Program-made: the position numbers and the translations under genes
DNA from: Gloeopeniophorella convolvens
Taxonomy: Eukaryota > Basidiomycota > Agaricomycetes > Russulales
NCBI GenBank assembly: GCA_022496205.1
Contig: WTXD01000026.1
Coordinates: forward strand, 124,001 to 188,000
Direction of reading: 5' to 3'
Length of the DNA stretch: 64,000 nucleotides
The notes under the pieces: generated by a model
What the model was told of the DNA's origin: nothing
The model's input: only the letters and a program-made list of their open reading frames with translations
Databases searched by the model: none
In this document: positions 44,716-57,719 of the stretch, piece by piece
Numbering within the stretch: position 1 is the stretch's first letter
How the letters are laid out: each line of letters starts with the position of its first letter

Positions 44716-47340
44716 TGTATATCGCCTGCACTTCTTGTTTGTCCGTTACCTTTCTGCATTTTTTCCTCGGTGTTCTGGAGCACCGCATCTGACATCACGG
44801 ACTTCGCATATGGCTAGTACTTGACTGAGACATTTCTAGACACTTTGGACTTTCTTCACACATAACCTAGGTCATTCACACTTATGCGTATGTATGATCT
44901 TGTGCAGGCGGGTTTGGTGCTGTGGTCTCGCGTATATTTGCTTGGAACGTGGAGACCTCCCCTAGATTACATATCATCCCGCCTTAGTAGAGTACGCTGA
45001 ATAGAAGGGTAACGTCACCAATTAACGCTGTGCGCCAGAGCTGGGCATCCGTTTCCGGAATTCCTCAGAAGAGGAACGCCATAGGGGCGTGGCTGCGCAC
45101 ACTGGACATATGGACAGGGCACTCCGGCGGTGTAGCTAACGTTACGAAGCCAGAATTGCGCTGGAGACAACCTGTGGTCCATTGATGCATTATCCTTCGT
45201 GCCCATGGACGCGCTGAGCGGGTGGAACTTGGCGAAGGCTCCCACATTGAAGTCTCTGATGCAACGTGTGCATGCAAAGTTTGTCCTGATGCCGCACTCG
45301 GTTTAAGACGCGATTTGCGTGCTATTCCAGTACGCAAAACAAAACTCGTGACATCACGAAGTATATATGATGTGCTGCGCAGCGCACGAAAGCCCCCGGA
45401 CTCTGGGTTCCACGATAGAACTAAGAGGCGCACAGCCGCCGCTGTGTGGGTTTCAGCTTTCAAGGAAGAGAGGTTCCCAACTCGGTTTTTATTGCAGAGG
45501 TGCCGAATAGCACCTTGTGATGAATTAGGAAGCTCAATAAGACGCAGAGGCTGCTCGCCTCGCGCAGACCATTCGACTCCAGCACCCTGCAGAGCAGCAG
45601 GCTGGACTCCGTCCAGAGGACGGGAGCGCGTCCCAACTGCGCATGTTCCCATGCCCTGCCCGATGCCCTACCCGCACCCTGGCCCGCCAGCATGGACATC
45701 GCGATAACATGAGCCAATCGGGCTGCCCGACCTCTCAGCGTCGCCTGATCGATCGGCGTTGCCCCAGGGCGATGCCGAAGTTGGCGCGGCCCCACGTGCC
45801 GCTTGGCACCTCACCCTCTCCAGAATCTTTCAGAATGCGGTGCTCTCGCTCGCGGATGGCTTGGCCTGGCTGCAAACCGGCTTCAGAGGAAAGGCACTCT
45901 TGGGGTGTATGTGGACCGCAGTCTCCAACACGTGCTGGGCGCGCGAGGGAAGTACGCGGCCCCTGTGCCGCGCGTAGTCCAGCCTTGCGAGTGGTGCGTA
46001 GAATCGGGGCCCGGTGCTCCTTGCAGGATGTCCTTTGGGGGGAAACGCGGCCACATACCCAAAGGCTGTGACGCACTGATAGGGTAGGATGACTCGGCGT
46101 AGTTGCATCCAGCGCATTGAGGGGAGTGGGGGATGCTGTCCGGAGGCACGAGTCCTTGCATGGGTACGTATGTCTGCCAGCCCAAAGCTGAAGGTAATGA
46201 AAACCACCGCCGGCACCACTGGTCAGCAAGGCTTGGGATAGGGAGTGACGCATCTTCGTTTCCGCCTCACGCACAAGGTCGAGACCTCGGCACCATTGAC
46301 GGCGCAGTTTTCGGCGTCACTGATACACGCTTTGACTAGGCTGGAGCGAACAGCTTGGGCCCAACGAGAGCAGCAGGCGTACGAATATAACAGATCTGGT
46401 ATTGGCTTCCTCCAAACGGTGAGTCGGCGTGCCACTGCGCGGTCTTCCTTCAATATACTGTAAGTGCGTATCGCGAAGGTGCATGAATATAGTCGTCATT
46501 GCTAGTCGCTCGCTGGTGGACAGCCGGCAACTGTTGGCAATACGTATGTGGTCAGTGGGGTCCCAGAGCAAAAACTCTGGCCGGCTTACATTTCCGCAAA
46601 CTCTTCACACCATTCAAAGTCCTGGAACTACGAGTGGGTGGTGTCCTGCAAAGCGAGCGTTTGGCGTTGTAATTAGCCAGCAGGTGTACACTGTAAGGGC
46701 CTTGAGGCTGGGGCGGCCCTCTCATGTTGGCGCTGCGACGATTTGCGATTGAAATTTTTATCGGGAGATAGCGAGAGTTCGACACCACGGAACGAAGCTC
46801 TCTCCGAGAGCGGGGCGGACATGTGGGCGACGGCTGGTGGGGCGGAAGGCGTCGCCTGAAACATGTTTTTGCAGAGGCAATATAGAGACATACAAGGACA
46901 GTCTACTCCCCATCGCCAAAACTTCAGGAGGCGGGAATTGACTCTCGACGGCCCTGCATGTCACGATGTGCCATGGCGGCGTGAACAGCGGGAAAAGCAG
47001 TGGAGCGAGCCCAGCGACCACGCCGAGATAGGAAATTGGAGGGCTCGGAGCCGCCGCTGCGTATGCGCGTGACTTACGGCGTCTTCGGACCGGAGAAGCC
47101 AGTTTGACAGACAGACAGCGGTCAAGCAGAGTCAAACTCGGTTCGTCATTTGAGGATTTCGTCGCACCACCAACGAGGTATGAAATTGGAGCACAAATTT
47201 CGAGAAGGTACTACTTATATTGTTGCACTGATACAAAGGGATGTGTTCGTCTCTTGCATCGCACACCCGACACCAGGGCACCCAGGACGACCCCGGCTAC
47301 GACGACACGGAGACGACTCCAGCTCTGAAGATAATTTAGC
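44716..47340. other. 2.6-kb gene-free stretch
   Basis: I found no gene with recognisable features. Open stretches at 45065-45652 (-), 45735-46274 (-) and 46758-47135 (-) overlap others on both strands and look like chance. Confidence 0.4.
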
Positions 47341-49342
47341 ATGGCAGCTTCAGAATCGCTGGCAACTTCGGCGTCTGATAAGGCACGATCAACGCAACCG
47401 GCCTTGTTAGACATCATATCCGCGAAGCAGGAGGACCAGGACAGCGTTGGCGACTCGCGCTCGGCTGAATCGCGCGCGGAGGACGTTGAGCGCCAGATAG
47501 AAGCCGAGAAGAACAACGAGATCCAGTATAGGACTTGTTCATGGCAGAAGGTCCGTCTTGCACATCTTTCCAGGCTTGTCTCCCTCTAACACCTGCGCGT
47601 CGCAGACAGCAGCTCTCCTTTTCTCAGAGTATATCTGCTTGGCAATTCTGTCCTTTCCATGGTATGTTCTTCCAGGCACGCCGACCATCGCGCGTTCGCT
47701 GACCCACACGTTTCGCGAAGGTCATTCTCCGTCCTCGGAATGGTTCCTGGGGTCATCGTGACGCTCACTGTCGCAGCCAGCGTCCAATACACGTCATTGG
47801 TCCTGTGGAGGTACTGTCTGAAACATCCGGAGATTCGCGACGTCTGCGATATTGGAGCGAAACTCTGTGGCGGTTCGCAGACTGCATACAATCTCACCGC
47901 CGTTCTGTTCATACTCAACAATACCTTTATACAAGGTACGTCTTTCTTGCGGCCGCAAACCTGGCGGTGTTGACAGGCACACCGCGCAGCATTGCATTGT
48001 CTCGTTGGAGCCAAGCTACTCAACACGCTCACCGACTCCGCGGCCTGCACGGTCGCATTCAGCGTCATCTCCGCCTGTGCTTGCTTCTTTGTCAGCCTCC
48101 CACGCACGCTCAATCAACTCGGAAGTTTGGGTGTGATCAGTGCAGTGACGATGGGGATCGCGGTCTTGCTTGCCATCATCTTTTCGGGAGTGCAAGATCA
48201 TCCTTTCGGTTACATTCTCGGCGAAGAGCCTCTCGTTACAGCAGTCCCCGTCAAGGGCACCTCTTATGTGACAGGTTTGTCGCCATCGTTGTAAAATCCA
48301 AGCATACGGCTTCAACATCTTGCGCAGGAATGTCAGCCTTCCTGAACATCACATATACACTCGTTGGCCAGATTACTCTGCCCTCCGTAAGCTTCTTTTT
48401 GTACTCGGACGCAAGGTGGTGCTAATACTCTGTAGTTCATCGCAGAAATGAAGAATCCCAAAGACTTTCCCAAAGGTGCGACCATTCATGTGATGCAACT
48501 GCGCTCCACTCAACACCCTGAAATGCAGCCCTCTGGGCCGTAACGATTGCCGAGATGATTGTCTTCACCCTCTGTGGTGCCCTGATGTACCACTACGTTG
48601 GTGAGCGCCACCGCCCATGCAGATGACACGTAATTGACGCCTGGCCAGGAAACCAGTATATGACCTCGCCAGCCTTTGGCTCTCTCCAAACCGTCTACAA
48701 GAAGATTGCATTCTCCTTCGCAATTCCGACGATTCTCTTCCTCGGAGCGCTCTATTCTGTTAGTGCTGTGGCCTCATTCGACCATCGGACTATATGTTGA
48801 CGCTGCGGCAGAGCGTGACTGCCCGCTTCATCTTCTTCCGCGTCTTCCGTGACTCGAAGCACAGGCATTCCAACACGCTCATCGGCTGGGCTACGTGGGC
48901 CGGCATTCTCTTTGTGACTTGGGTCGCTGCGTTCGTCATCGCGGAGGTCATCCCCTTCTTTTCGGACATGCTCTCCCTCATGAGCTCACTGTTCGGTACG
49001 GCTACGTTTTCCTTTTTGTATATCAGGCTGATAGGACGGTGTCGTAGATGGGTGGTTCGGTTTTATCTTCTGGGGCGCGGCGTACCTCACGTTCTATCCT
49101 GGCAAGAAGAAATGGGCAGGACCTGTGCGCTCCTTCGAGACTGCTCTCAACTATTTCATCATCGCATTTGGGTTCTATGTCCTTGTTGCAGGCACTTACG
49201 TGAGGCTTTCTGCACACGCTCATGCCGTCTAATTCGATGTATTGATGGCTCCCGTTTCTAGGTCTCAACCCGATCCATTATAGATAGCTACAACGCGGAT
49301 GCAGTCGGGAAACCGTTCTCTTGCGCGAGCAATGCATTATAG
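47341..49342 (+). CDS. AAAP-family amino-acid transporter (487 aa)
   Basis: Eleven exons: 47341-47550, 47606-47661, 47721-47935, 47990-48274, 48328-48386, 48436-48475, 48529-48600, 48649-48758, 48812-48995, 49048-49199, 49262-49342. A ~60-residue hydrophilic N-terminus precedes about eleven hydrophobic segments. Recognisable blocks include TAALLFSEYICLAILSFPWSFSVLGMVPG (first helices), ITLPSFIAEMKNPKDFP and ALWAVTIAEMIVFTLCGALMYHYVG, typical of fungal Aa_trans (PF01490) proteins. It should import or exchange neutral amino acids across the plasma or vacuolar membrane using the proton gradient. Convergent with the MFS gene 223 bp downstream. All introns GT-AG and in phase. Confidence 0.85.
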
Positions 49343-49565
49343 GCGTATCTATGTCTAGTGTGATGACGGTGAAACTGTGTACGAACCTGAGTTGTTGGAA
49401 AAAAGAAGGTTGCAGTTGCGATAGCGGATGGCTAGTATGTTGGACACCCCAGGCATTCCGGGTGAATGCGTAGAATCTGCGCAAATAAGCAGCATTGAGA
49501 CATCTATGACATGCGGCACTACGCACCTTGTATCCTGGACTGTCCATTCCTTCCAATTCGCCCTA

Positions 49566-51029
49566 CTACGCCTTGACCATGATTGCGGTGCCCGACCTCG
49601 CGACACGCGCGAGCAACAGCATCACGCCGGAGACCGTCAGGATGACGGCGCAGAAGGCCTGCGCGTGAATGTAGTGGCCCGCGTTGAGGTCGCTCGTGTC
49701 GAGGTTGAGCAGCGCGCCGCCGACCGGCGAGCCGATGAGCAAGCCGAAGCCCGCAATGGCGAAGCTCATCCCGAGGCGCGTCCCGACGGTCCGTAGGTCC
49801 GCCGAGAGCGCCACGATCGCGCCCGCTGGCAGCGACAGGAACGAGCCCGAGAAGAAGCCGAACATGATCGCGAACGTGAGCAGCCCGCCGGTGTTGTGGA
49901 TGCCCATCCACGCAAACGCGAGCACGCCGCACGCGAGCGTCGCGGGCGCGATGGTGTTCATGGGACCGATGTGGTCCGCGAGCGCGTTGGGCACGAGGCG
50001 TCCGAACGTGGACGCCGCGTTCAGGATCGGGACGTAGTAGAATGCGAGAGAGGCGCCGGCACCGGTCTTGGCGAGGGCGAAGGGCGTGATGTAGTCGAAG
50101 GGAATGTAGAGCGCCATGAAGCCGAAGAAGAGGCCGGCGGTGAAGAGGACGAAGGGGACCTCGCGCAGCGCAGAGAAATCGACGAGCTTGCGGCGCATGG
50201 CAGGCATCACGCGGGGCCGCATGAAGAGATTGGAAAATGCCAGTGTCACCAAAGCGATGAAGCCGATGATACGGGTGGCCCAGGGGAAGCCGACGCGCGG
50301 CTGGAGCACGTGGAATATGGTTGGATAGATGACACCACCTAGGAGTACGAGGTGGATAGATAAGCGCGGCTCTTATTCCAGGGATGTGGTGCTTACCGAG
50401 ACTACTCCCGCTAGCGGTGACACCAACGGCGAGCGAGCGATGCCGGTCGAAGTACGTTGTGACGACGGCCATGCTAGGTATAAACAGCATGCCCGCGCCA
50501 ATACCAAAGCAAACGCCTTGCGCGAGGAACGCTTGATAGTACGACTTGGCGAGGCTGGTCATCATGATGCTGAAGACCACCACCACGGATCCCACGCCGA
50601 GGAGAGCGTGGATGTAGCCCGCGTCGAATATGGGCCCCGTGAGGGCGCCGACAAAGAGGAGTAGAAATCCTTGCATCGACCCGATCCAAGATATTGAGGA
50701 CGGTGAATGGGAACTAAGGATGTCGACCTCATAGAAATTCTGAAATGCGCCAAAGGTATTGATGAGACCCCTGCATCCCAGATCCAACCTGAGTCAATAC
50801 TGACGGGGCGTATGATTTAGGACAGAGGTGCTCACCATGTGTTCATGAGGACGAAAAATGCCGCTGCCACTTGAACCCAAGCAAGCACCCCACCATCCGG
50901 CGGTGGGCCATGGGGGTGGGAATGGGGAACAGCACTGGGAGGGTCTGTCGCCGACTGGCGCCTCACGTCGACGAGGCCCGCTTCGGAAGACTTCTCCTGG
51001 TCTTGGGGGGAAATCATGGTGGTGGTCAT
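49566..51029 (-). CDS. MFS transporter, monocarboxylate-permease (MCT) type (446 aa)
   Basis: Three exons on the minus strand: 50836-51029, 50397-50770, 49566-50338. The short cytosolic N-terminus ends in PPDGGVLAWVQVAAAFFVLM, where DGG and W mark the start of the first helix in fungal MCT/MCH proteins. NTWGLINTFGAFQNFYE follows, then about twelve hydrophobic segments including GFFSGSFLSLPAGAIVALSADLRTVGTRLGM. Such proteins carry monocarboxylates, riboflavin or unknown solutes; the substrate is unassigned. I chose the acceptor giving NTWGLINTFG because it restores the family motif. Confidence 0.85.
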
Positions 51030-53033
51030 TGAGAGGGATTGCTGGTGGGTATGGTGGTTGGGTGGGGCACGGAGCTATTTATGCTCCTTGTATCGTACCA
51101 CGATGGCGCGATCAATTGCCGTCGAACCTTCAGAACGCTGCAAGGATATCCATCCCGGGATGTGCGGCCGATTTGCGTGTCGCCATATTGCCGAGACGAC
51201 GAATAGGAGACGCACAATATCAGCGCCTGGGGCTGGTTTGTCGTCAGAGACCTCACACATCATATGGGGCCATTCGAAACGTAACAACAGAGGTTGGGGT
51301 ACCTCCCAATTCTGCTGTGTACAATAGACAGAGCTTGCCTATATAAAATGTATGATGTTTCCAACGGAAGAGGTTCAATTGAGCGTACTAGTTCTCGTCG
51401 TACTGACATGTGTTCTGCTGCATGCGTGTCGCGCGACCCGCCTCCCTGTGCTTCCAGACATATGCTGAGATACGATTTCAGCACCGTCGGTCGTGACTGA
51501 TCCAGCGAGTCAACGGGCCAACTTTGAACCATGGCCCGATGACACAGGTCTATGACGCCAATGAAACCCCAGGCAACACAGAGGATAACTCTTCAGCCAA
51601 TCAATGAATGAGAAGGCGAGATTCAGTGGTAGCGAATACGCACGGATGGTCTAATCAGATAGCGTGCCGTATTGTCACATCAAATTTCATGTCTGCTTGA
51701 GTCAGACGGAAGCCGATTGGCGCCCGCTGGAAGCCCGGAGTTGCAACTCCAGAGATGCTGAGCAAGCGCCGCGCGGAACCTTGACAGCGAGCAGCGCTTG
51801 TATTCCGACAAACCCGAGGGCCGAATCGACCGCAAGCAACCTGGCGTTTCCTCAACTAGCGTGAACTAGATACCGCCGACCCAGGTATCATGGCGGATAG
51901 GTGGCCCTAGCAAAACGCGTATCGCGCAAGTCCACATCTGGAACAACGAGATCGCTATACCCGGAGTCAACCGGAAGCCGCACCGCTCTTGTTATGGGCA
52001 CCAGACAATCCCGAACTGAGCGTCTCCGCGGATTTCCGGCTGCCTAGTGAATCGAGTAGGTGGGAAACGTGAGCAGTATGTCGTCGCGTCATTGAGATGG
52101 CCCTGCTTTGTTCAAAGAGCGGCGCAACCCAGGCTCTGTTCGTATGGAGAGAACACTCGCGCTGGAACAGAGCTCCAGTACCCTGTTCGGGTGTGCTCAG
52201 TAGGTTGCAGCCCGGCACCGATGGATAGACGCCCCATTGTCCTGCAGTCTAAGTAAGCTAGAAGGGTGGCCGCAGGTCTCAGCTAACCCAGGGTACGGTC
52301 TCAGACGCTCCGCGAGGGCGCATCTCGTAGGCCACGCCAGGTGAGACTTTTCATAATCCATGAATAGGCTACGACTGAGTACTTGAGAGATGGCGGTGAG
52401 AAACGGCTGAGACTGAGACAGCAAACTTCTCGCACCTAATACAATACAGCGATTGCATATCCTACGCTGTAGCCCATGTCCGATCTCGGTAGATTCTGGA
52501 AATCTGCACGCATAGAGAGCCAGGAAGTTCATGGACTAGTCAAGCTAGCAATACCACGAGATCAGCGCTACCCCATAGCTGAGCCCAGAGGTACGTTCGG
52601 CGGTGCGTGCGTCACAGCCTGATGGCTCGGCTAGGCCAGACGTGAGTCTGAGTGCCACGAAGAAGTACCCCACGTTGTGCAGAGACACTTCAAAGACGGG
52701 AGTGCGTGCATGAAGAGACAACCAGATGTCGAACTCATTCACAAATGAACAAATCGAGTGGGGATTGGTGTTGTTGGACGGACTGGGGCTGACGGGACCA
52801 GGTTGGCGAAGTGGGGTCGGAGACTGTCGGAGAAGAGATATATTCGGCATCGGCCGAGTTCAGCTCGGCAAAGTTGGCTGTCTCCAATGCCCTCGAAGAT
52901 GATCTGAGTGCTCATATCCAAAAGAGCTAGGAGGCCGTCGGCTCCATCAGCCGACAGTAGCCTTGAATCCAGCAACGATTTATTCTAATATGATCTCTTC
53001 CTATCACATCACAGCGGCTGAGTTTCAAATGAT
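51030..53033. other. 2-kb stretch without gene
   Basis: No gene seen. It is the 5' flank of the MFS gene on one side and of unclear nature on the other. Confidence 0.4.
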
Positions 53034-53426
53034 CTACGAGCGAACAAAAGTGACATGCCGGAGACCGCGAGGTTCGACAACGCAGAACAGCCGTGCGTGA
53101 TTGAAATGGCTGGTTTTGAGGTCCAAAAACGCACCGCAGATAAGCGAGTAGATGAGAGCCTAAGCGCTGTGAAACTGTAACCCACCCCAAGTCGAATTCT
53201 AAGCATGCGCGTGTCCGATGAGAGCGCCACGAGCGCGTTAAGGAGTAATGACACAAATAGTCCTGAGAAGAAGCCCTGAAGCGCCTCAAAGGTAAGGAAG
53301 CTGGCGCATCATAGATGCTTACCCACCGACGGGGAGAATGCACACCATAGAGCATGGGACGATCTTGTTCAGGGGCCCATGCCATCTGCGAGAGCGTCGG
53401 AGGTCAGACGCCCAGAGATTGTCTTG
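53034..53426 (-). pseudogene. relic of a second MCT-type MFS gene
   Basis: Minus-strand fragments line up in order with the intact transporter at 49566-51029 but in different frames: GRLTSDALADGMGP near 53426-53385 (cf. GRLVPNALADHIGP), GFFSGLFVSLLLNALVALSSDTRMLRIRLGV near 53276-53180 (cf. GFFSGSFLSLPAGAIVALSADLRTVGTRLGM), and LIYSLICGAFLDLKTSHFNHARLFCVV near 53155-53070 (cf. LLIGSPVGGALLNLDTSDLNAGHYIHAQAFCAV). At least two frameshifts and a stop separate them. Upstream exons were not found. Confidence 0.75.
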
Positions 53427-54965
53427 ACCATGTGGTGGGTGCACAATCCACCCACAGACGTCAGTGTTGTCTGAGAGGAGATATCTACGTACCAGTGTAT
53501 GTTACATATTAGACACCAATAAATCGCCACTTAGACCTCGCGTTAGAGGTGACAAACGACTTTACAGACACATCTGGGATTAGAGCGGTGAGTAGATGAC
53601 TAGTTTATCCAAGGGTCATTGTTGAATCAACGTTGATATGCATCAACTTACGCTTCAGCGTCTCAGACTCGTGCCAGACAGACCAAACTTCCGCTCGATA
53701 TAGCCTTCCAAATGCTGGCCCTCGGAGTAAGGCTACCACGTGGCTGACCGAGGATGTTGTGAGGTTTCACAGGTTATGAACCAATATTCAGTCAACGTAC
53801 AGCAGTTTGCGATACAATTCGAGTTCTAGGCATACACAGCAGAGGTGACAGAACCGATTGGTTTCAGGACGGTCGAAGAATGCAAGGGTCGGAAGTGGTG
53901 TTGCGATCCGGCCGTAACGTAAGGCTGAGGCTATCTATATCAAAAGTTGTGCAGTCAGCTCTCTTGAGCTCTGGTAATCACCCACGTCGGCACGTCGCTG
54001 CTGCCTGAGCGTCGTACGACGTGGAGATTCGGCTCACTCATTGAAGGTGCGAAAGGTGCCAATCATACCTTATGACACACGCATTCGTGCTCATTTTTCG
54101 AGATAATACGCTACACCTTCAGCGCGGTCCAACGTCGTCGTCGAGCGTATGGCCCCGAGAAGAGTGTACAGGTCTAGCAGAGTCGGGCGTCCGTTTGGTA
54201 AGAGGAGTCACGGTCAACGTTCGTGACAAGAGCTGGCACGTGGGACCGCGTGCGAATTCTGGATCGGATCCCGGTCCGGCTCAATAATGAGTTTCTGTCG
54301 GGCCTCGGCTGAGTCGGCTCTCGACCTCTAGATCCAATCTAGATCTTTCGACTCCGACGAGGACCTTTACTCTTCGTCGCTTTGGACCTGGTCTTGAGAC
54401 GGGTAGCGGTCTGTAGCGGTGGGTTAGGACCTGCCATTGGTGTCCGCTCAACGAAAGAGAAACTATATCGCTTTGCACACAAAACTGGTTGCGAACGAAT
54501 CCGGTCATTCATTTCCGCTGCATTAACGTGTGGTCGCAGCTCGTCGTAGACGCGTTACTTATTGATCTATCTCAGCTGAGACTCAGGGGCCTACATTCTC
54601 CTACATTTCTGTGGGCTGAGAGGGGATAGCCCGTGATTTACGTTCAGAACCAGCTGATACGCGATGATACTCGCGTAGTACTCGGCGATCGGGGTGGTGG
54701 GATCCAGGCGTTTGACGTTTCCCCTTCATATCTGATAAGAGCTTTCATTTGTAGACTTCGTCTATACATGCTCGCTCCAACAACTTCCGTCGAACTTCCT
54801 GGAAAAGACGTAAAGAAAAATAAGTGTAGCCTCTAAGTGGCTTCACGAAGCGGCTCATGCCGGAGAAGTCCTCAGATGCCTAGAATATACCAACAGCGCC
54901 CGGTCCCGAGTCAAGAATGGCGACATCTACGCAAACCAACGGCGATCGACTCCGATATAAAACCT
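53427..54965. other. 1.5-kb stretch without gene
   Basis: Upstream parts of the MFS relic may lie at 53427-53990 but are too eroded to recognise. The rest shows nothing. Confidence 0.4.
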
Positions 54966-56106
54966 TCACAGCGACGCGCGGACGGGCATCTGCGAACGGA
55001 TGGGAATCTGGAGGCTCCACAGGTCACCAGCGACATCCCCACCATTGGCAGAGTGGGCGTTGGGGGGCGGAGAACCGGCGTTCAGCCAATCCTCGTGCCG
55101 TTCTGAGCAGGTAGACGGCGGTTCAGCCATCATGGACGTAAAAACTGGCGGGCGCTGACCTTCGAGGCCTGGGAACTCTTCGCGATAGAAGTCCAGAAGA
55201 TGAATGACGGTGGCGTGAAGAGCATCCACCTGGGCTTTCTCGGTAGGTGGCGTGCCATCTGAAGTTTTTGCAGCCAATGCTGCCGGATTGGACACGTCCT
55301 CAACCGAGAATTTTTGCCCTTTCAAGGTTAGCGTCCCTGATAGGTGTTATGAGTTGGCGGAACCCTCGTGGAGTCGCGTCAGAAACACGTACGGGGCTTC
55401 CAGATGCGCAAGTCTAGGCAGAGTCGATAGAGCTCTGGACAGCCGAACTGTTCCCGTGATGGAACGATGGCGCCGTACACAATATCGGCCCTCCGTTCGC
55501 ACGCTTTTTCCGAAGCCCTTTTGAAATTGATGATGAATGGCTTCGCTTTGGTGACCAGGACGTCGAAGGTCCTGAAGCCGCCATGAACAACGCCCGTGTC
55601 GTGTATCCTCTTCATGGAGTCAAGGATTTCCGTTCTGTTCAGACGGTGCCGCCATTGAGATGGTGACTGCATTACTAGATGGGAATGGCGCACCTCAGCG
55701 CATACGGAATATCGTCCAGAGAGTCGTAGGTGGAACGAATGGGCTTCCCGCTATATTCGAGAAGGAGACAACCGAACGGCAGCGTTTCGGAAGGACTGAG
55801 GAAGAAGCCGAAGCACTTGGGGATGCATACGCCTTGGAGGTGGCTGAGTTTTTGGTAAAAGCCAGTCTCTTTGCTGAGAGCCTTGACTGCATCCGCGCCG
55901 TAACCGAGCTTCGCTACAACGTCGAATGTGCCCCGCGGAGAGGATAACGTGCCGCGCATGATGGACCTGCCACTGAGCCACGAGGTACTCTTGACAGTGA
56001 AGGCCGGCCCCGTCGCTTTGTACGTCTCAAACGCTCGAAGAGTGCGATGCTCGAAGCTGTTTGGCAACTCCGGAGAAGGAGGCATCGTCAAGACTAAGGT
56101 GGACAT
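54966..56106 (-). CDS. protein-kinase-like protein with lost catalytic residues (341 aa)
   Basis: Three exons on the minus strand: 55694-56106, 55393-55634, 54966-55336. It matches the small kinase-like family of mushrooms: N-lobe with FDVVAKLGYGADAVKALSKE (beta3-alphaC region) and LQGVCIPKCFGFF, hinge LLLEYSGKPI, and the C-lobe ILDSMKRIHDTGVVHGGFRTFDVLV. The usual HGD/HRD reads HGG (H155-G-G) and DFG-like IIDF reads IINF, so the catalytic and metal-binding Asp are both missing: a likely pseudokinase. The C-lobe ends ELYRLCLDLRIW, as usual. Splicing at 55392/55336 adds a ~120-residue tail with HATVIHLLDFYREEFPG;without that intron the protein would stop at residue 222. Function unknown; a scaffold or decoy role is speculation. 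Confidence 0.7.
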
Positions 56107-57711
56107 GGTTGGGGGTTGAGTTACCTGGGGGGTGCTATCGAGGTTTATATACTGTGCCAGTCGCTATGAAGGGGATCCCTGCTTCTAGAAATCGAATGAC
56201 GGATCTTAAGGGCAGGCGGCATGCTGCGGGTGGATAATTTTCAGATATATTCTCAGTATGGGAGCCAAGAGCAGGGCGCACGTCATTCGGCAATTCGTCT
56301 TGGGCACAGTTCTAAACAGCGCTCTGCTGTTCCGCGTAAGAGCACGGGTATGGATGGTTGTTCCCTAACTGCCCCACCATACGAGCCGCCCCGGGGCTTC
56401 CACGCGCAGTGAAACCTCCCTACTACCCAATGGTCAGGCTGGAGAGCAACAAAGGATGAGCAAGGGCTACCCCTTGCGGTACTCACGTTCGTCTTCAAAT
56501 TGTGCCGCCAATCACTGAGCTTGAAAGATTTGCATCGAGAACAATTCGGTGAGAACGACTTCCAGAAGCGAAGATCGGAACAATTTCACAATGGGCACAA
56601 AGCTATACAAAGTCCAACATGATTGGTCTGCAAGTTGCACGAGACTGTATGTAGTTCTTGTTCCTGCGAGCACGGCCGACGCCAGTCGGATGCGAGCTCG
56701 AAGGCCCTAGATTCGGCCGATTCTGGAATTGGAACTTTGGGATTTGGAACGAGCTCGAGTCCGGACCGAAGCCCCGGCGCCCGGGGCGTAACACGTGTCA
56801 TGCCCGCGTGCGCAAGACCCTAAGCAGCTGAGGCTAAGCTGTCCCCGTGTAGCTGACGACAGAATCTTCCTCGCAGCATCGCTTCAGCGTAAGAGAGCAT
56901 CCTGACATCCAGAATTAGCAACTACAGAAGAGCTCCCCAAACCCAAAGGCGGGAACGAGACTGAATCTCGGACACGTGACTCACCAACCAGTCCTGGGTT
57001 GATCTCCCTTTGGAAAAGTCGACTCGACTCGACGGTGATCATGCGTAGGACGAGAGCCCGAGGAAGAGGAAGGACAGGGGAGCCACCGCGGAAGCATCTG
57101 CAACCGTGACCGTCATCAGCCACAGAGAGTCGATAACGACAGCACCATTGCACTCGTACGTTTTCTGGGTGACCTCCCAAGGCGGATGCGGAGGGGCAAT
57201 GACAACAATGTAGGAGGTGCCGGCCAGGGTCCGCCTCTGGCTACACTGCAACTGTGCGGCTGCGTGAAAGGGCAGGCTTCAGTGATTCATATATATCTAC
57301 ATACCTAGAGAATGGGTGACTCTTTGCTAGAGGTGTTGCGAGGGATCCGACCACAAGCTTGGAGTGACGGACGGCGCGATACCGTCAAGATGCAATGCAT
57401 CTTTTCCAGTCAGAGAGAGAAGGGTTTGAATTTTGGTGGGTCGCGCGTGGAATGCAGCTCAGCCATATGCTACCGTTGCCCTCGGAAGGAGTAGTATGTT
57501 GTGACGTCCTGAGGTGCCACATTGCAGGTGAGCTGTGGCGCGCCTCGTGTCAGTGCCCAATGTGCCACACTGTGGCTCTTTCGATCGACTACGGGAAGGT
57601 CATAGCTGGGAAACATCGAAAGCGCACAGGGGAGCGATATGAGGGCCTTGCATGAAACCCGGAAGACTAGAGCGTGCAGCAGATATATCGTTTTCAATGG
57701 AGGGTTTGGGA
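56107..57711. other. 1.6-kb stretch without gene
   Basis: No gene seen. A minus-strand stretch at 57039-57251 contains a hydrophobic end (DSLWLMTVTVADASAVAPL) but no supporting exons. Confidence 0.35.
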
Positions 57712-57719
57712 CTGCGACC

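Noticed and set aside
45065..46274. Minus-strand open frames between the membrane protein and the amino-acid transporter
   Set aside because: They overlap other open frames on both strands, have no domain, no plausible introns and a composition like random GC-rich DNA.
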